Shown: one piece after another, positions 17,313-25,966 of the stretch | Numbering within the stretch: position 1 is the stretch's first letter | Layout of the letters: the number at the start of each line of letters is the position of its first letter | Origin: Chlorobiaceae bacterium | GTDB taxonomy: Bacteria > Bacteroidota > Chlorobiia > Chlorobiales > Chlorobiaceae | Reading direction: 5' to 3' | NCBI GenBank assembly: GCA_016927285.1 | Contig: JAFGMZ010000156.1 | Span: 1-32,596, forward strand | DNA length: 32,596 bases | Notes under the pieces: generated by a model | What the model was told of the DNA's origin: nothing | The model's database searches: none | Seen by the model: only the letters and a program-made list of their open reading frames with translations | Made by a program: the position numbers and the translations under genes

Positions 17313-18479
17313 ATGGAACGTCAGCAAATCAATTTATATCAGTCACTTAGAGACTTTACTGATAGCCGAAAACGCCCAAAAACCGCCCTTTTCTTGTTGC
17401 TATTTTTGTTGTTACCTCTTCAAAGTAGCAAATCAGCAACAAATAAACCACAAATAACAACAAAATATCAGAAAGAAAGCGCTCTCAAATCAGGTTTAAC
17501 AGCTAATAATAGAAAGGATTACGTAAAGGAAGGAAAAGAACTATTGATTCTGTGGTGGAATGTGGAGAACCTTTTCGACACCATTGATAATCCTGCAACT
17601 GAAGATAATGAATTTACGCCTGCCGGAAAACGGCAGTGGACAGAGAAAAAACTGGCATTGAAAAGGATCCGGATCAGGCGGGTGCTCGAAACTCTCAAAG
17701 TCGATCCGGATGTGGATCGTTACCCTGACATTATAGCATTTGCGGAAACGGAAAACCGCAAGGTTTTCGTGGGTTCGCTTAAAAACATTACCGGCATATC
17801 CTACAGAACCGTCTACTACGAGTCCCCTGATACAAGAGGCATCGATATCGGACTCGCATACAACCCGAAGAGTGTCGGGCTTCGCGCCTCGAAAGCATAT
17901 CATGTGCCAATCGTCAACGATAAACCGACCAGGCATATCATCGCAGCCGGTTTTTCCGCAGGCCGACATCCGTTTCACCTCATCCTCAATCACTGGCCAT
18001 CAAGAGCCTTTGACCGGGAATGGAGCGAACAGAAACGCATTGCAGCCGCAAAGGTAGCACGGCACATCGCTGACAGTCTTCGAACAGTCGACCTCAGTGC
18101 CGATATTATCGTCATGGGAGATTTCAATGACGAACCCCATGACCGATCGGTAAGAGACGTTCTCGGATCTTCCGGCGACAGAAAAAAAGTACTGAAGGAG
18201 TGCCGGGAGCTTTTTTACAACTGCTGGAGTGACTATGAGGGCATCGGCAGCTATTGGTACAGGAATAAATGGGAGCGGATCGACCAGATTCTGATATCTT
18301 GCGGCATGCTGCAGCCGAAAGGATTGTCTGCCGCGCCCAACGCTTTCAGATGCTATCATTTTCCCGACATGCTCACGAGATCGTCGGGAAAACCTTACCA
18401 GACCTACTATAGGGGTCAGTACAAAGGGGGCTATTCCGATCACCTCCCGTTATTGCTCAGGGTTTCTGTCGAGCAATGA
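17313..18479 (+). CDS. EEP (endonuclease/exonuclease/phosphatase) family protein; 5' end element-encoded, remainder host-encoded
   Basis: MERQQINLYQSLRDFTDSRKRPKTALFLLLFLLLPLQSSKSATNKPQ...GKELLILWWNVENLFDTIDNPATEDNEF...HFHLILNHWPS-type region...IIVMGDFNDEPHDRSV...YSDHLPLLLRVSVEQ; EEP motifs WNVEN, NHWPS, GDFND, SDHLP. The att core lies at 17547-17563 within the frame. Confidence 0.88.
   Translation: MERQQINLYQSLRDFTDSRKRPKTALFLLLFLLLPLQSSKSATNKPQITTKYQKESALKSGLTANNRKDYVKEGKELLILWWNVENLFDTIDNPATEDNEFTPAGKRQWTEKKLALKRIRIRRVLETLKVDPDVDRYPDIIAFAETENRKVFVGSLKNITGISYRTVYYESPDTRGIDIGLAYNPKSVGLRASKAYHVPIVNDKPTRHIIAAGFSAGRHPFHLILNHWPSRAFDREWSEQKRIAAAKVARHIADSLRTVDLSADIIVMGDFNDEPHDRSVRDVLGSSGDRKKVLKECRELFYNCWSDYEGIGSYWYRNKWERIDQILISCGMLQPKGLSAAPNAFRCYHFPDMLTRSSGKPYQTYYRGQYKGGYSDHLPLLLRVSVEQ
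17547..17563 (+). repeat. attR core, 17-bp direct repeat
   Basis: ATTCTGTGGTGGAATGT, identical to 8985-9001 and in the same codon phase (ATT CTG TGG TGG AAT GT). Confidence 0.9.
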
Positions 18480-18516
18480 AACAAGGAATTTCCAAAACCT
18501 TCATGACCAAAACCCA

Positions 18517-19329
18517 TCACCCACTACCCATCGCATAACAGTAGAGACACCCATGCCGGCAAGTATCATATTCTCCGATATCCCGGCTTACGGCACACCC
18601 GCAATGCCTGCGCTGACCCCGGTCTTTTGCATTGCTTTTGGGAGATCTGCCGCTGAGCCGGGCAATCAGATTTCGATCGATACAGCTTCCGTGCAGAATG
18701 CCGCAATGAGAGAGATCTTCGGCATGGCCGCATGTGAATAGATCCATGCCGTTATGGTGGGCAATCGACGAAAAATCGCAGGCAAGCGCTGCCATCGCAT
18801 GCCGATCCGGAAGGAAGTAATCGATTTTTCGCATTCGGGTCCTGATTTTTCGGTAATCGTCAAGAAAACTGACGATGCATCTTCCGGTGCTTCCGGCAAG
18901 CTGCTCCGAAATAGTGCGAAACGCAGTTGTATGCCACTCATGATTCATAGCATCGGTCATGATAACAGGATCATACCGCCAGACAACCTTTTCCGGACCG
19001 ATCATATCGGAAAGACGCAAAAAAACATCGATCCTCTGCGACTTGGCCGGCACACCGGGTTCGATCAAGCTGTCGTAAGGGGTGAGGGTAAAAAGAAAAT
19101 AATAGAAATAACCCATGGCATCGATTTCCGGCAAAAGGTCGAACATCGGGGCGGGATTTTTCGTCCAGAACACAAGGGCATCGACATCTTCCGGCAGCAG
19201 TGAAAATCGGCTTGTCTGTTTCGGGTTCACGGGATTTCGCACCGCGACCTCCCCTGCCTGCAGGCAGCTTAATAGCCACTGTCCGTAAAACGCCGGAATA
19301 TCGGTCCGGCGGCTTGCACTGATGATCAT
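18517..19329 (-). CDS. DUF1848-like protein with C-terminal CX3CX2C
   Basis: MIISASRRTDIPAFYGQWLLSCLQAGEVAVRNPVNPKQTSRFSL...DALVFWTKNPAPM...; C-terminus CGCAVSRDIGEYDTCRHGCLYCYAMGSG. Confidence 0.85.
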   Translation of the reverse strand: MIISASRRTDIPAFYGQWLLSCLQAGEVAVRNPVNPKQTSRFSLLPEDVDALVFWTKNPAPMFDLLPEIDAMGYFYYFLFTLTPYDSLIEPGVPAKSQRIDVFLRLSDMIGPEKVVWRYDPVIMTDAMNHEWHTTAFRTISEQLAGSTGRCIVSFLDDYRKIRTRMRKIDYFLPDRHAMAALACDFSSIAHHNGMDLFTCGHAEDLSHCGILHGSCIDRNLIARLSGRSPKSNAKDRGQRRHCGCAVSRDIGEYDTCRHGCLYCYAMGSG

Positions 19330-19342
19330 CCCATGCCTCTTG

Positions 19343-19645
19343 TCACTTCGGAACTCGGCCAGCACCGAGCATACGCTTGCGTTCCTCGGTAAAATTCCAC
19401 CACGGTTCGGCATCATTGCCTTCAATGAAACTCGCAACCGACATAAATACATCAATGACACAGGGATCTTGCGACTTTCCTGTCTTCATGCAAAGGTCCC
19501 GATAAAGCTCAAAGGGGCACCTGCCTTTGAGCTGTTGAGGTTCCGTAATACCAAGCAGCCTGAAATTCCCTGCGAAGGCCATTCCGACGTTTGGAAGATC
19601 GGTCAGTCTGACCAAACGGCTTCGATCAACTTTTGAAGGATGCAT
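19343..19645 (-). CDS. Cdd1/pathogenicity-locus-like helix-hairpin-helix protein
   Basis: MHPSKVDRSRLVRLTDLPNVGMAFAGNFRLLGITEPQQLKGRCPFELYRDLCMKTGKSQDPCVIDVFMSVASFIEGNDAEPWWNFTEERKR. Confidence 0.7.
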   Translation of the reverse strand: MHPSKVDRSRLVRLTDLPNVGMAFAGNFRLLGITEPQQLKGRCPFELYRDLCMKTGKSQDPCVIDVFMSVASFIEGNDAEPWWNFTEERKRMLGAGRVPK

Positions 19646-19993
19646 CGGCTTTTCGAGAAACGGTGTTACGTAAACGGTGACGATATCATTGCAATGTACC
19701 GGATTTCCCCCTCTTTCGATGAAGGATATGCGGATTTTTGAAAAGATTGCCACCCCCCCCAAAAAAACGCAGAAAAGCGTCTGAGGCAAAAAACTTCCAC
19801 TTTGAACTACATGCAATAAATTGTAAATTTTAAAATCGTTATGATTTACAAAGTCATATTACATAACCACAGTGTCGCCTTCTTCCACGGCTTCACGTGA
19901 CTGCAGCCAAAAGGCTTTCCCCGAAGCCTCTCGTAGTTGTTATTGTCCTTCTGTCAGTACCAGGGTTTCAAGCAATTTTCAACAAGAAAAGAC

Positions 19994-22078
19994 ATGGATA
20001 ATCAAACCATCCTCTATGCAATTCCTGTTAGTGGTGTTCTTGCTTTGCTGTATGCCTTTTTCAAAGCCTCCTGGATTTCGAAACAGTCCGAGGGCACTGA
20101 GAAAATGTCAAAAATCGCAGGGCACATCGCCGATGGCGCTCTCGCCTTCCTGAAAAGGGAGTATAAGGTTCTCATTATTTTCGTTATCTCCGTAGCCGTG
20201 CTTCTCGGCTTCGCCAACAGCGGAAGAGAAGGCACCTCTCCAATCATAGCTCTCAGCTTTGTTGTTGGAGCATTCTGTTCGGCGCTTGCAGGTTATTTCG
20301 GTATGAGGGTTGCAACAAAGGCTAACGTCCGCACCACCAACGCCGCTCGCACCGGACTCGGCGAGGCGCTCAACATCGCATTCTCCGGAGGTCTGGTGAT
20401 GGGGCTTTCCGTCGTCGGACTCGGCATTCTCGGCCTCTCGACACTCTTTATCATCTATTCGCAGATGTTCCCCGCCCTGACCCAGGTCAGTGAAGTCATC
20501 AACCTGATTTCCGGCTTCTCGCTCGGCGCATCGTCCATCGCGCTTTTTGCCCGTGTCGGCGGCGGTATCTACACCAAAGCTGCGGATGTCGGAGCCGATC
20601 TTGCAGGAAAAGTGTATGAAGGTATTCCCGAAGACGATCCGCGCAACCCGGCAACCATCGCAGACAACGTAGGCGACAACGTAGGCGACGTAGCCGGTAT
20701 GGGAGCCGACCTCTTTGAAAGCTATGTAGGCTCGATTATCGGAACCATGGTGCTGGGAGCGGCCTTTGTCCCTGTCTTCAACAGCATGGGCATCAACCCT
20801 GTGGCTGCAGTGACGCTTCCGCTGATCATCGCCGCGGTCGGCATTCTCGTCTCGATCGTCGGTTCGTTCTTCGTAAAAGTGAAAGAGGGCGGCAACCCCC
20901 AGGCAGGACTCAACATGGGCGAATTCGGCGCCTCCATCATCATGGCCGTGCTCAGCTACTTTATTATCGATTACTTTCTTCCCTCAAGCTGGACGGTAGA
21001 CGGCTTCACCTACACCTCGCTGAATATCTTCTTCGCGGTCATTATCGGTCTTGTTGCCGGCGTGCTGATCGGCATGATTACCGAATACTACTGCTCTACC
21101 CACAACAAGCCGGTTATCGAGATTGCCCGTCAGAGCATCACCGGTGCGGCGACAACCATCATCTCCGGACTTGGAATAGGCATGATGTCCACCGGTCTGC
21201 CGGTGCTGGTGCTCTCCGCAGCTATCGTGGCGTCCCACTATTTCGCCGGACTTTACGGCATCGCCATTGCTGCGCTCGGCATGCTGTCCGTAACCGGCAT
21301 CCAGCTTGCCGTCGATGCGTACGGACCGATTTCCGACAACGCCGGTGGTATTGCCGAAATGGCCGGCCTGCCTGCGGAAGTCCGCGAAAGAACCGACACA
21401 CTCGATGCCGTCGGCAACACCACGGCCGCTATCGGTAAAGGCTTTGCCATCGGAAGCGCCGCGCTCACCGCGCTTGCCCTCTTTGCCGCATACCGTCAGC
21501 AGGCGCATGTCACTTCGCTTGACATCTCCGAGCCCATCATCATGGCCGGTCTGCTTATAGGAGCCATGCTGCCCTTCGTTTTCAGCGCCATGGCCATGGG
21601 CGCCGTTGGTCGCGCAGCATCCGATATGATCAACGAGGTCGGCCGTCAGTTCAGGGAAATTCCCGGCCTGCGGGAAGGCACCGCCGAAGCAGAGTTCGCG
21701 CACTGCGTCGATATCTCCACCAAGGCAGCAATCAGGGAGATGATCCTTCCCGGCCTCATGGGCGTACTGGTGCCTGTTGTCGTAGGCTTCATTTCCAAGG
21801 ATATGCTTGGCGGCCTGCTTGCCGGCGTCACCTCTTCGGGCGTGCTGATGGCTATCTTCCAGTCCAATGCCGGCGGAGCCTGGGATAATGCCAAAAAGCG
21901 TATCGAAGGCAAAATCGAGTTCGACGGCGTTGTTTACGGGAAAGGATCCGATGCGCACAAGGCTGCGGTTGTTGGCGACACCGTCGGCGACCCGCTCAAG
22001 GATACAAGCGGACCGAGCCTCAATATCCTCATGAAGCTCATTGCTGTCGTGGCGCTTGTGATAGCCCCTCTGCTTTGA
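19994..22078 (+). CDS. hppA: membrane-bound ion-translocating pyrophosphatase
   Basis: [52 protein letters not shown]...[16 protein letters not shown]...[18 protein letters not shown]...[22 protein letters not shown]. Confidence 0.97.
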   Translation: MDNQTILYAIPVSGVLALLYAFFKASWISKQSEGTEKMSKIAGHIADGALAFLKREYKVLIIFVISVAVLLGFANSGREGTSPIIALSFVVGAFCSALAGYFGMRVATKANVRTTNAARTGLGEALNIAFSGGLVMGLSVVGLGILGLSTLFIIYSQMFPALTQVSEVINLISGFSLGASSIALFARVGGGIYTKAADVGADLAGKVYEGIPEDDPRNPATIADNVGDNVGDVAGMGADLFESYVGSIIGTMVLGAAFVPVFNSMGINPVAAVTLPLIIAAVGILVSIVGSFFVKVKEGGNPQAGLNMGEFGASIIMAVLSYFIIDYFLPSSWTVDGFTYTSLNIFFAVIIGLVAGVLIGMITEYYCSTHNKPVIEIARQSITGAATTIISGLGIGMMSTGLPVLVLSAAIVASHYFAGLYGIAIAALGMLSVTGIQLAVDAYGPISDNAGGIAEMAGLPAEVRERTDTLDAVGNTTAAIGKGFAIGSAALTALALFAAYRQQAHVTSLDISEPIIMAGLLIGAMLPFVFSAMAMGAVGRAASDMINEVGRQFREIPGLREGTAEAEFAHCVDISTKAAIREMILPGLMGVLVPVVVGFISKDMLGGLLAGVTSSGVLMAIFQSNAGGAWDNAKKRIEGKIEFDGVVYGKGSDAHKAAVVGDTVGDPLKDTSGPSLNILMKLIAVVALVIAPLL

Positions 22079-22105
22079 TTAATCAGAAGCTTTTCGTACA
22101 ATTCC

Positions 22106-22139
22106 AGCGGCCTTCTCCAATGAGGGCCGCTTTTTTTTT
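22106..22139 (+). terminator. Rho-independent terminator after hppA
   Basis: AGCGGCC...GGGCCGCT followed by nine T. Confidence 0.85.
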
Positions 22140-22166
22140 ACCACTCAGCAGCGTACGAAAGAGATT

Positions 22167-22739
22167 ATGAAACTTATCATCGGACTCGGTAATCCTGAAG
22201 CCCGGTATACGGGTACGAGGCATAATGTCGGATTCGACGTGATCGACAGGCTTGCGGCACAATTCCAGGCCGTATTCAGCTCGGGCAAGGGTAAATTCCA
22301 CTGGACAAAAATCAACTGGAGGAACACCCCGATCATTCTGCTCAAACCCATGACCTATATGAATCTGTCAGGCCATGCCGTCATTGCTGCCATGAACTTC
22401 TGGAAGATACCGCGTCAGGATATCCTCGCTGTCTGCGACGATCTCAATCTCCCCTCGGGAAGCCTGAGGCTCAGGGCAAAAGGATCGGCAGGGGGACAGA
22501 ACGGCCTTAAGCATATCATCGAGTGCCTTGGAAGCGACGAGTTCGCGCGGCTGAGAGTGGGCATCAGACTTGATGAACAGCTGCCGGGACCTTTTTCTTC
22601 GTTTGTTCTGGGAAAATTCAGCGAAGAAGAAAAAAAAACAATGGAAAAAATTTTGCCACTCTGTTCCGACGCTGCGCTTGATTTTGCGGTAAACGGCATC
22701 GAACACGCCATGAACCGCTACAATAAAAGCGCAGTCTAA
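22167..22739 (+). CDS. pth: peptidyl-tRNA hydrolase
   Basis: MKLIIGLGNPEARYTGTRHNVGFDVIDRLA...KPMTYMNLSGHAV...VCDDLNLPSGSLRLRAKGSAGGQNGLKHIIECLGSDEFARLRVGI. Confidence 0.96.
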   Translation: MKLIIGLGNPEARYTGTRHNVGFDVIDRLAAQFQAVFSSGKGKFHWTKINWRNTPIILLKPMTYMNLSGHAVIAAMNFWKIPRQDILAVCDDLNLPSGSLRLRAKGSAGGQNGLKHIIECLGSDEFARLRVGIRLDEQLPGPFSSFVLGKFSEEEKKTMEKILPLCSDAALDFAVNGIEHAMNRYNKSAV

Positions 22740-23575
22740 CAGGCGACTAACTGGGCAATACCTGCCTCACAGGAGCATCCCGTAACCTCAGGGTTCATGC
22801 GCTTCAAAAACGCTATGGCGCGGGCGTTGAATTCACGCGGCTGATCGACATTACAGACATGACCTGAATTATCGATAACTTCAAGCCAGGAATTGGTATG
22901 CCTGGTTATAATGATACGCACCGCAGGAAGAAACATATGATCCTCTTCACCCATCAGGTAAAGGGTGGGAATGCCGGTATCTTTCTCCTCGAAATACTTC
23001 AGAAGCGGCGTTAATTCATAGGTAAGCCTGAACCAGCGCATAAACTCCTTCTGGGCAACCTTCTTGGCTTCGTTAACAAACAGCAGACGCGACTTTTTAT
23101 GGCGTTCGCGAGGCATAATTATCCATGCGAAAAAGCTGTAGAGCCACATATAGGGTACGACCCGCTTGAACATATTTCCTAACGTCACCAGCACCTTTGC
23201 TCGCACATTCAGCCTGATTATGGCCCCGCCCATGATCATCGAGCTTACCCGCTCAGGAGCGATTTCGCTCATATTGCGGATCAGGATGGTACCCAGAGAG
23301 ATTCCAACGAAATGCGCTTTATCTATCCTCAGCATATCAAGCACTTCAATGATATCCCGGGTGATATCTTCGAAATTGTAATGCCGATCCTCCTTGTGCG
23401 CCACAATATGCTTTGACTTTCCATGCCCTCTCAGATCGACAAGCAGTACATTGAAGTGTTTTATAAACTCTTTAATCTGCAGAAACCAGATCGATGAACT
23501 GCCGCCTGCTCCGTGTACGAATACCACCCAGGGTGCAGAGGTATCGGAAAGTTCATATGTTTTGTAGTGAAGCAT
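22736..23575 (-). CDS. alpha/beta hydrolase
   Basis: VVFVHGAGGSSSIWFLQ (oxyanion HG), DLRGHGKSK, HFVGISLGTILIRNM (GxSxG), DNSGHVCNVDQPREF (catalytic His). Confidence 0.85.
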   Translation of the reverse strand: MLHYKTYELSDTSAPWVVFVHGAGGSSSIWFLQIKEFIKHFNVLLVDLRGHGKSKHIVAHKEDRHYNFEDITRDIIEVLDMLRIDKAHFVGISLGTILIRNMSEIAPERVSSMIMGGAIIRLNVRAKVLVTLGNMFKRVVPYMWLYSFFAWIIMPRERHKKSRLLFVNEAKKVAQKEFMRWFRLTYELTPLLKYFEEKDTGIPTLYLMGEEDHMFLPAVRIIITRHTNSWLEVIDNSGHVCNVDQPREFNARAIAFLKRMNPEVTGCSCEAGIAQLVAC

Positions 23576-23641
23576 CGAAGAACACGTTTAAAGACTATTA
23601 AACTCTATTGAAAGAAAGAAACCGGAAAAACCATTAAATAG

Positions 23642-24181
23642 TTACATCCCGCTGCGCACGACCCTGACGAGCTCGAACAGTGCAATGCCCGCAGCAACAG
23701 CCACATTAAGCGAATGCTTGGTCCCGTACTGCGGAATTTCAAGCACCTCGTCGCAATGCATAAGAACCTCGTCCTCGATTCCCTGAACCTCATTGCCAAC
23801 CAGAAGACAGACCGGAAAATCATTTTTTCGCATAACCGTATACGGCCTGCTGTTTTCAGTGATTTCAAGACCGCATATTCTGAAACCGGAGGCCTTCATG
23901 AGAGCTATAGCTTCAAGCGGATCGGACCGGTACTCCCAACGTACGCAATCCTGGGCTCCCAGTGCGGTTTTATCGATCTCTTTCCGGGGTGGGGTGGCTG
24001 TATACCCGGTAATGAACATTTTTTCTATGCCTGCCGCATCGGCAGTACGGAACATGGAGCCGACATTCCACATGCTCCGTATGTTGTGAAGCATCAGGCA
24101 AATCGGATGACGCGGCGCATCGTGAAGATTTTCAGGAGATATCCGGTTCATCTCCGGGGCCTCCAGCTTCCTGAAACTCAT
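23642..24181 (-). CDS. TrmH/SpoU-family RNA methyltransferase
   Basis: HNIRSMWNVGSMFRTADAAGIEKMFITGYTATPP...CLLVGNEVQGIEDEVLMHCDEVLEIPQYGTKHSLNVAVAAGIALFELV. Confidence 0.9.
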   Translation of the reverse strand: MSFRKLEAPEMNRISPENLHDAPRHPICLMLHNIRSMWNVGSMFRTADAAGIEKMFITGYTATPPRKEIDKTALGAQDCVRWEYRSDPLEAIALMKASGFRICGLEITENSRPYTVMRKNDFPVCLLVGNEVQGIEDEVLMHCDEVLEIPQYGTKHSLNVAVAAGIALFELVRVVRSGM

Positions 24182-25251
24182 GTATGCATCGTTCTGAGTT
24201 TCTCAAGCAGCCGGTCGTTTTCATCACGCATTCCAACGTTGAAGCGCAGACAATTCTCCATCAGCGGATAACCCGATACGTTGCGGACGAGAATACCCGA
24301 AGCGCTCAGATCGCGAAACGTCCTTGCAGCATCATGCACTCTGATGATGAGAAAATTGGTATCGCTTGCAAAAACCTCAATCCCCGCTATACCATCGATC
24401 TCGGCATAGACCCTGTCGCGCTCGGCCAGAATATATGCCACAGAATCGGTAACAAGATAAGAGTGTTTCAATATATGCAGCAAGGTGATTTCGGCGAGCC
24501 TGCCCGACGAAAACGGTATTTTTGGCTTGGCGATTTCTCCCAGCAGTACCGGGTTCGCGATTGCAAAACCGATACGCATGCCTGCAAGCGCAAGCGCTTT
24601 GGACATAGTACGAAGCACGACAAGATTCGGATGTTCTTCGATAAGGCCAAGCACGGACTTCTCGCGCGAAAACTCAATATATGCCTCGTCAACCAGAACG
24701 ATTGCATCGGACTCCCCGATTATACGACAGACATCGTCGTAAGGAAGCGATTTGCTGGTAGGATTGTTCGGCGTCGAAAGCACGATAAAATCAACCTCCT
24801 GCTCCCTGGCCTTTGCGATAATGGCTTCGGTATCAAAATCAAGACCCGGATGCATGGGCACAGAAACCACTTCCGCCTGCAGAAGCAGGGCGATTTTTTC
24901 GTAAAGCGAGAAAGATGGTTCCGGAATGAGGATCTTTTTACCTGGTCCGAGACATGCAAGGAAGATCGTATAGAGCATCTCGTTGGAACCGTTGCTCATA
25001 ATGACGGAATCCCGGGCAATACCGAGAAAATCCGCATAGGCATCCATAGCCCTGAACGGAAGGATATCCGGGTAGCGATTCCAGGACTCATTGCGAAATT
25101 CATCGAGAATGGTCTCTTTCAGCCATAACGGCAAATCGAAGGGGCTCTCGTTCTGATTAAGCTTTATTTCAGCTTCCTGTCCCCCATCAACCTTGTAGAC
25201 CGCAATGCTGCGCAGGGCCGGATTTAGCAGATCCCGTATATCTCTTTTCAT
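24178..25251 (-). CDS. hisC: histidinol-phosphate aminotransferase
   Basis: KLNQNESPFDLP...NGSNEMLYTIFLA...STPNNPTSKSLP...LVDEAYIEF...RTMSKALALAGMRIGFAIA...LRFNVGMRDENDRLLEKL. Confidence 0.92.
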   Translation of the reverse strand: MKRDIRDLLNPALRSIAVYKVDGGQEAEIKLNQNESPFDLPLWLKETILDEFRNESWNRYPDILPFRAMDAYADFLGIARDSVIMSNGSNEMLYTIFLACLGPGKKILIPEPSFSLYEKIALLLQAEVVSVPMHPGLDFDTEAIIAKAREQEVDFIVLSTPNNPTSKSLPYDDVCRIIGESDAIVLVDEAYIEFSREKSVLGLIEEHPNLVVLRTMSKALALAGMRIGFAIANPVLLGEIAKPKIPFSSGRLAEITLLHILKHSYLVTDSVAYILAERDRVYAEIDGIAGIEVFASDTNFLIIRVHDAARTFRDLSASGILVRNVSGYPLMENCLRFNVGMRDENDRLLEKLRTMHT

Positions 25252-25432
25252 TTAAGCTAGTTACTGTTTACCATCAACGATGGAAAAATGAGATGCTGCC
25301 ATCAGGAGTACAAACATCACTAAAAAAACATCTTTTTAAGATTTTTTTATAAAAAAAACTGGACATTCCTCAATTTTTTTATACTTTAATCAAGGACTTA
25401 TTTTATCCTATATATCTAAAACCGAAACGAAA

Positions 25433-25855
25433 ATGGCACCGACTAATAAAACACCGATCGAGTTGCTGGATAACATATACAGTTTGGCATACTGGATGAC
25501 CGGCAACGAAGCAGAATCGCGCGATCTCGTCAATACAACCTATCTGAATGCGGGCATCGAGACTCCGGAAATCGAACTACTCAAAACTTTCCGTAACTGT
25601 TATGTTGACCGCTACGGCCAGGAAACGGAGTTCTGTATAAGCGAAAAATCATGCAAGTCGGGAAACGGACTTGCTAAATCGATAGCCAGGCGGGCCGCTG
25701 ACGTAAAACTAACGGTTCTCCTCAGTGAATTGTCCGGCCTCAAGCATGCCGATATATCGGATGTGCTCGAAAAACCGGTTAATACAATACGTACCTGGCT
25801 CTTCTGGGGAAGGAAACTTCTTGTTCAGGATGACATCATGAAAGCCTCCGCGTGA
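25433..25855 (+). CDS. short degenerate ECF sigma-factor-like protein
   Basis: LLDNIYSLAYWMTGNEAESRDLVNTTYLNA resembles sigma region 2; LTVLLSELSGLKHADISDVLEKPVNTIRTWLFWGRKLL resembles sigma region 4. Confidence 0.6.
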   Translation: MAPTNKTPIELLDNIYSLAYWMTGNEAESRDLVNTTYLNAGIETPEIELLKTFRNCYVDRYGQETEFCISEKSCKSGNGLAKSIARRAADVKLTVLLSELSGLKHADISDVLEKPVNTIRTWLFWGRKLLVQDDIMKASA

Positions 25856-25873
25856 TAGATGCACTCCATGCAG

Positions 25874-25909
25874 AAGGCCGTTGTTAACCGCAACGGCCTT
25901 TTGTTTTTC
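25874..25909 (+). terminator. Rho-independent terminator
   Basis: AAGGCCGTTG-TTAACCG-CAACGGCCTT followed by TTGTTTTT. Confidence 0.85.
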
Positions 25910-25966
25910 TGCGCCGTGCTTCATATTTTCAGTTACCGTTTTTCTGAAAACCTATATCAGTACGAC

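Larger units (their letters stand above)
8985..17563. mobile_element. integrated element, about 8.56 kb, with tyrosine integrase and P4/D5-like primase-helicase
   Basis: Bounded by an exact 17-bp direct repeat ATTCTGTGGTGGAATGT that splits a host gene. Integrase at one end, HTH/excisionase-like and primase genes inside, no virion or relaxase genes recognised. Confidence 0.92.

Noticed and set aside
20984-21958. 324-aa minus-strand ORF opposite hppA
   Set aside because: Antisense to strongly conserved hppA coding sequence. His/Gly/Asp-rich composition is typical of a shadow ORF in GC-rich coding DNA.
24184-25128. 314-aa plus-strand ORF
   Set aside because: Antisense shadow of hisC.
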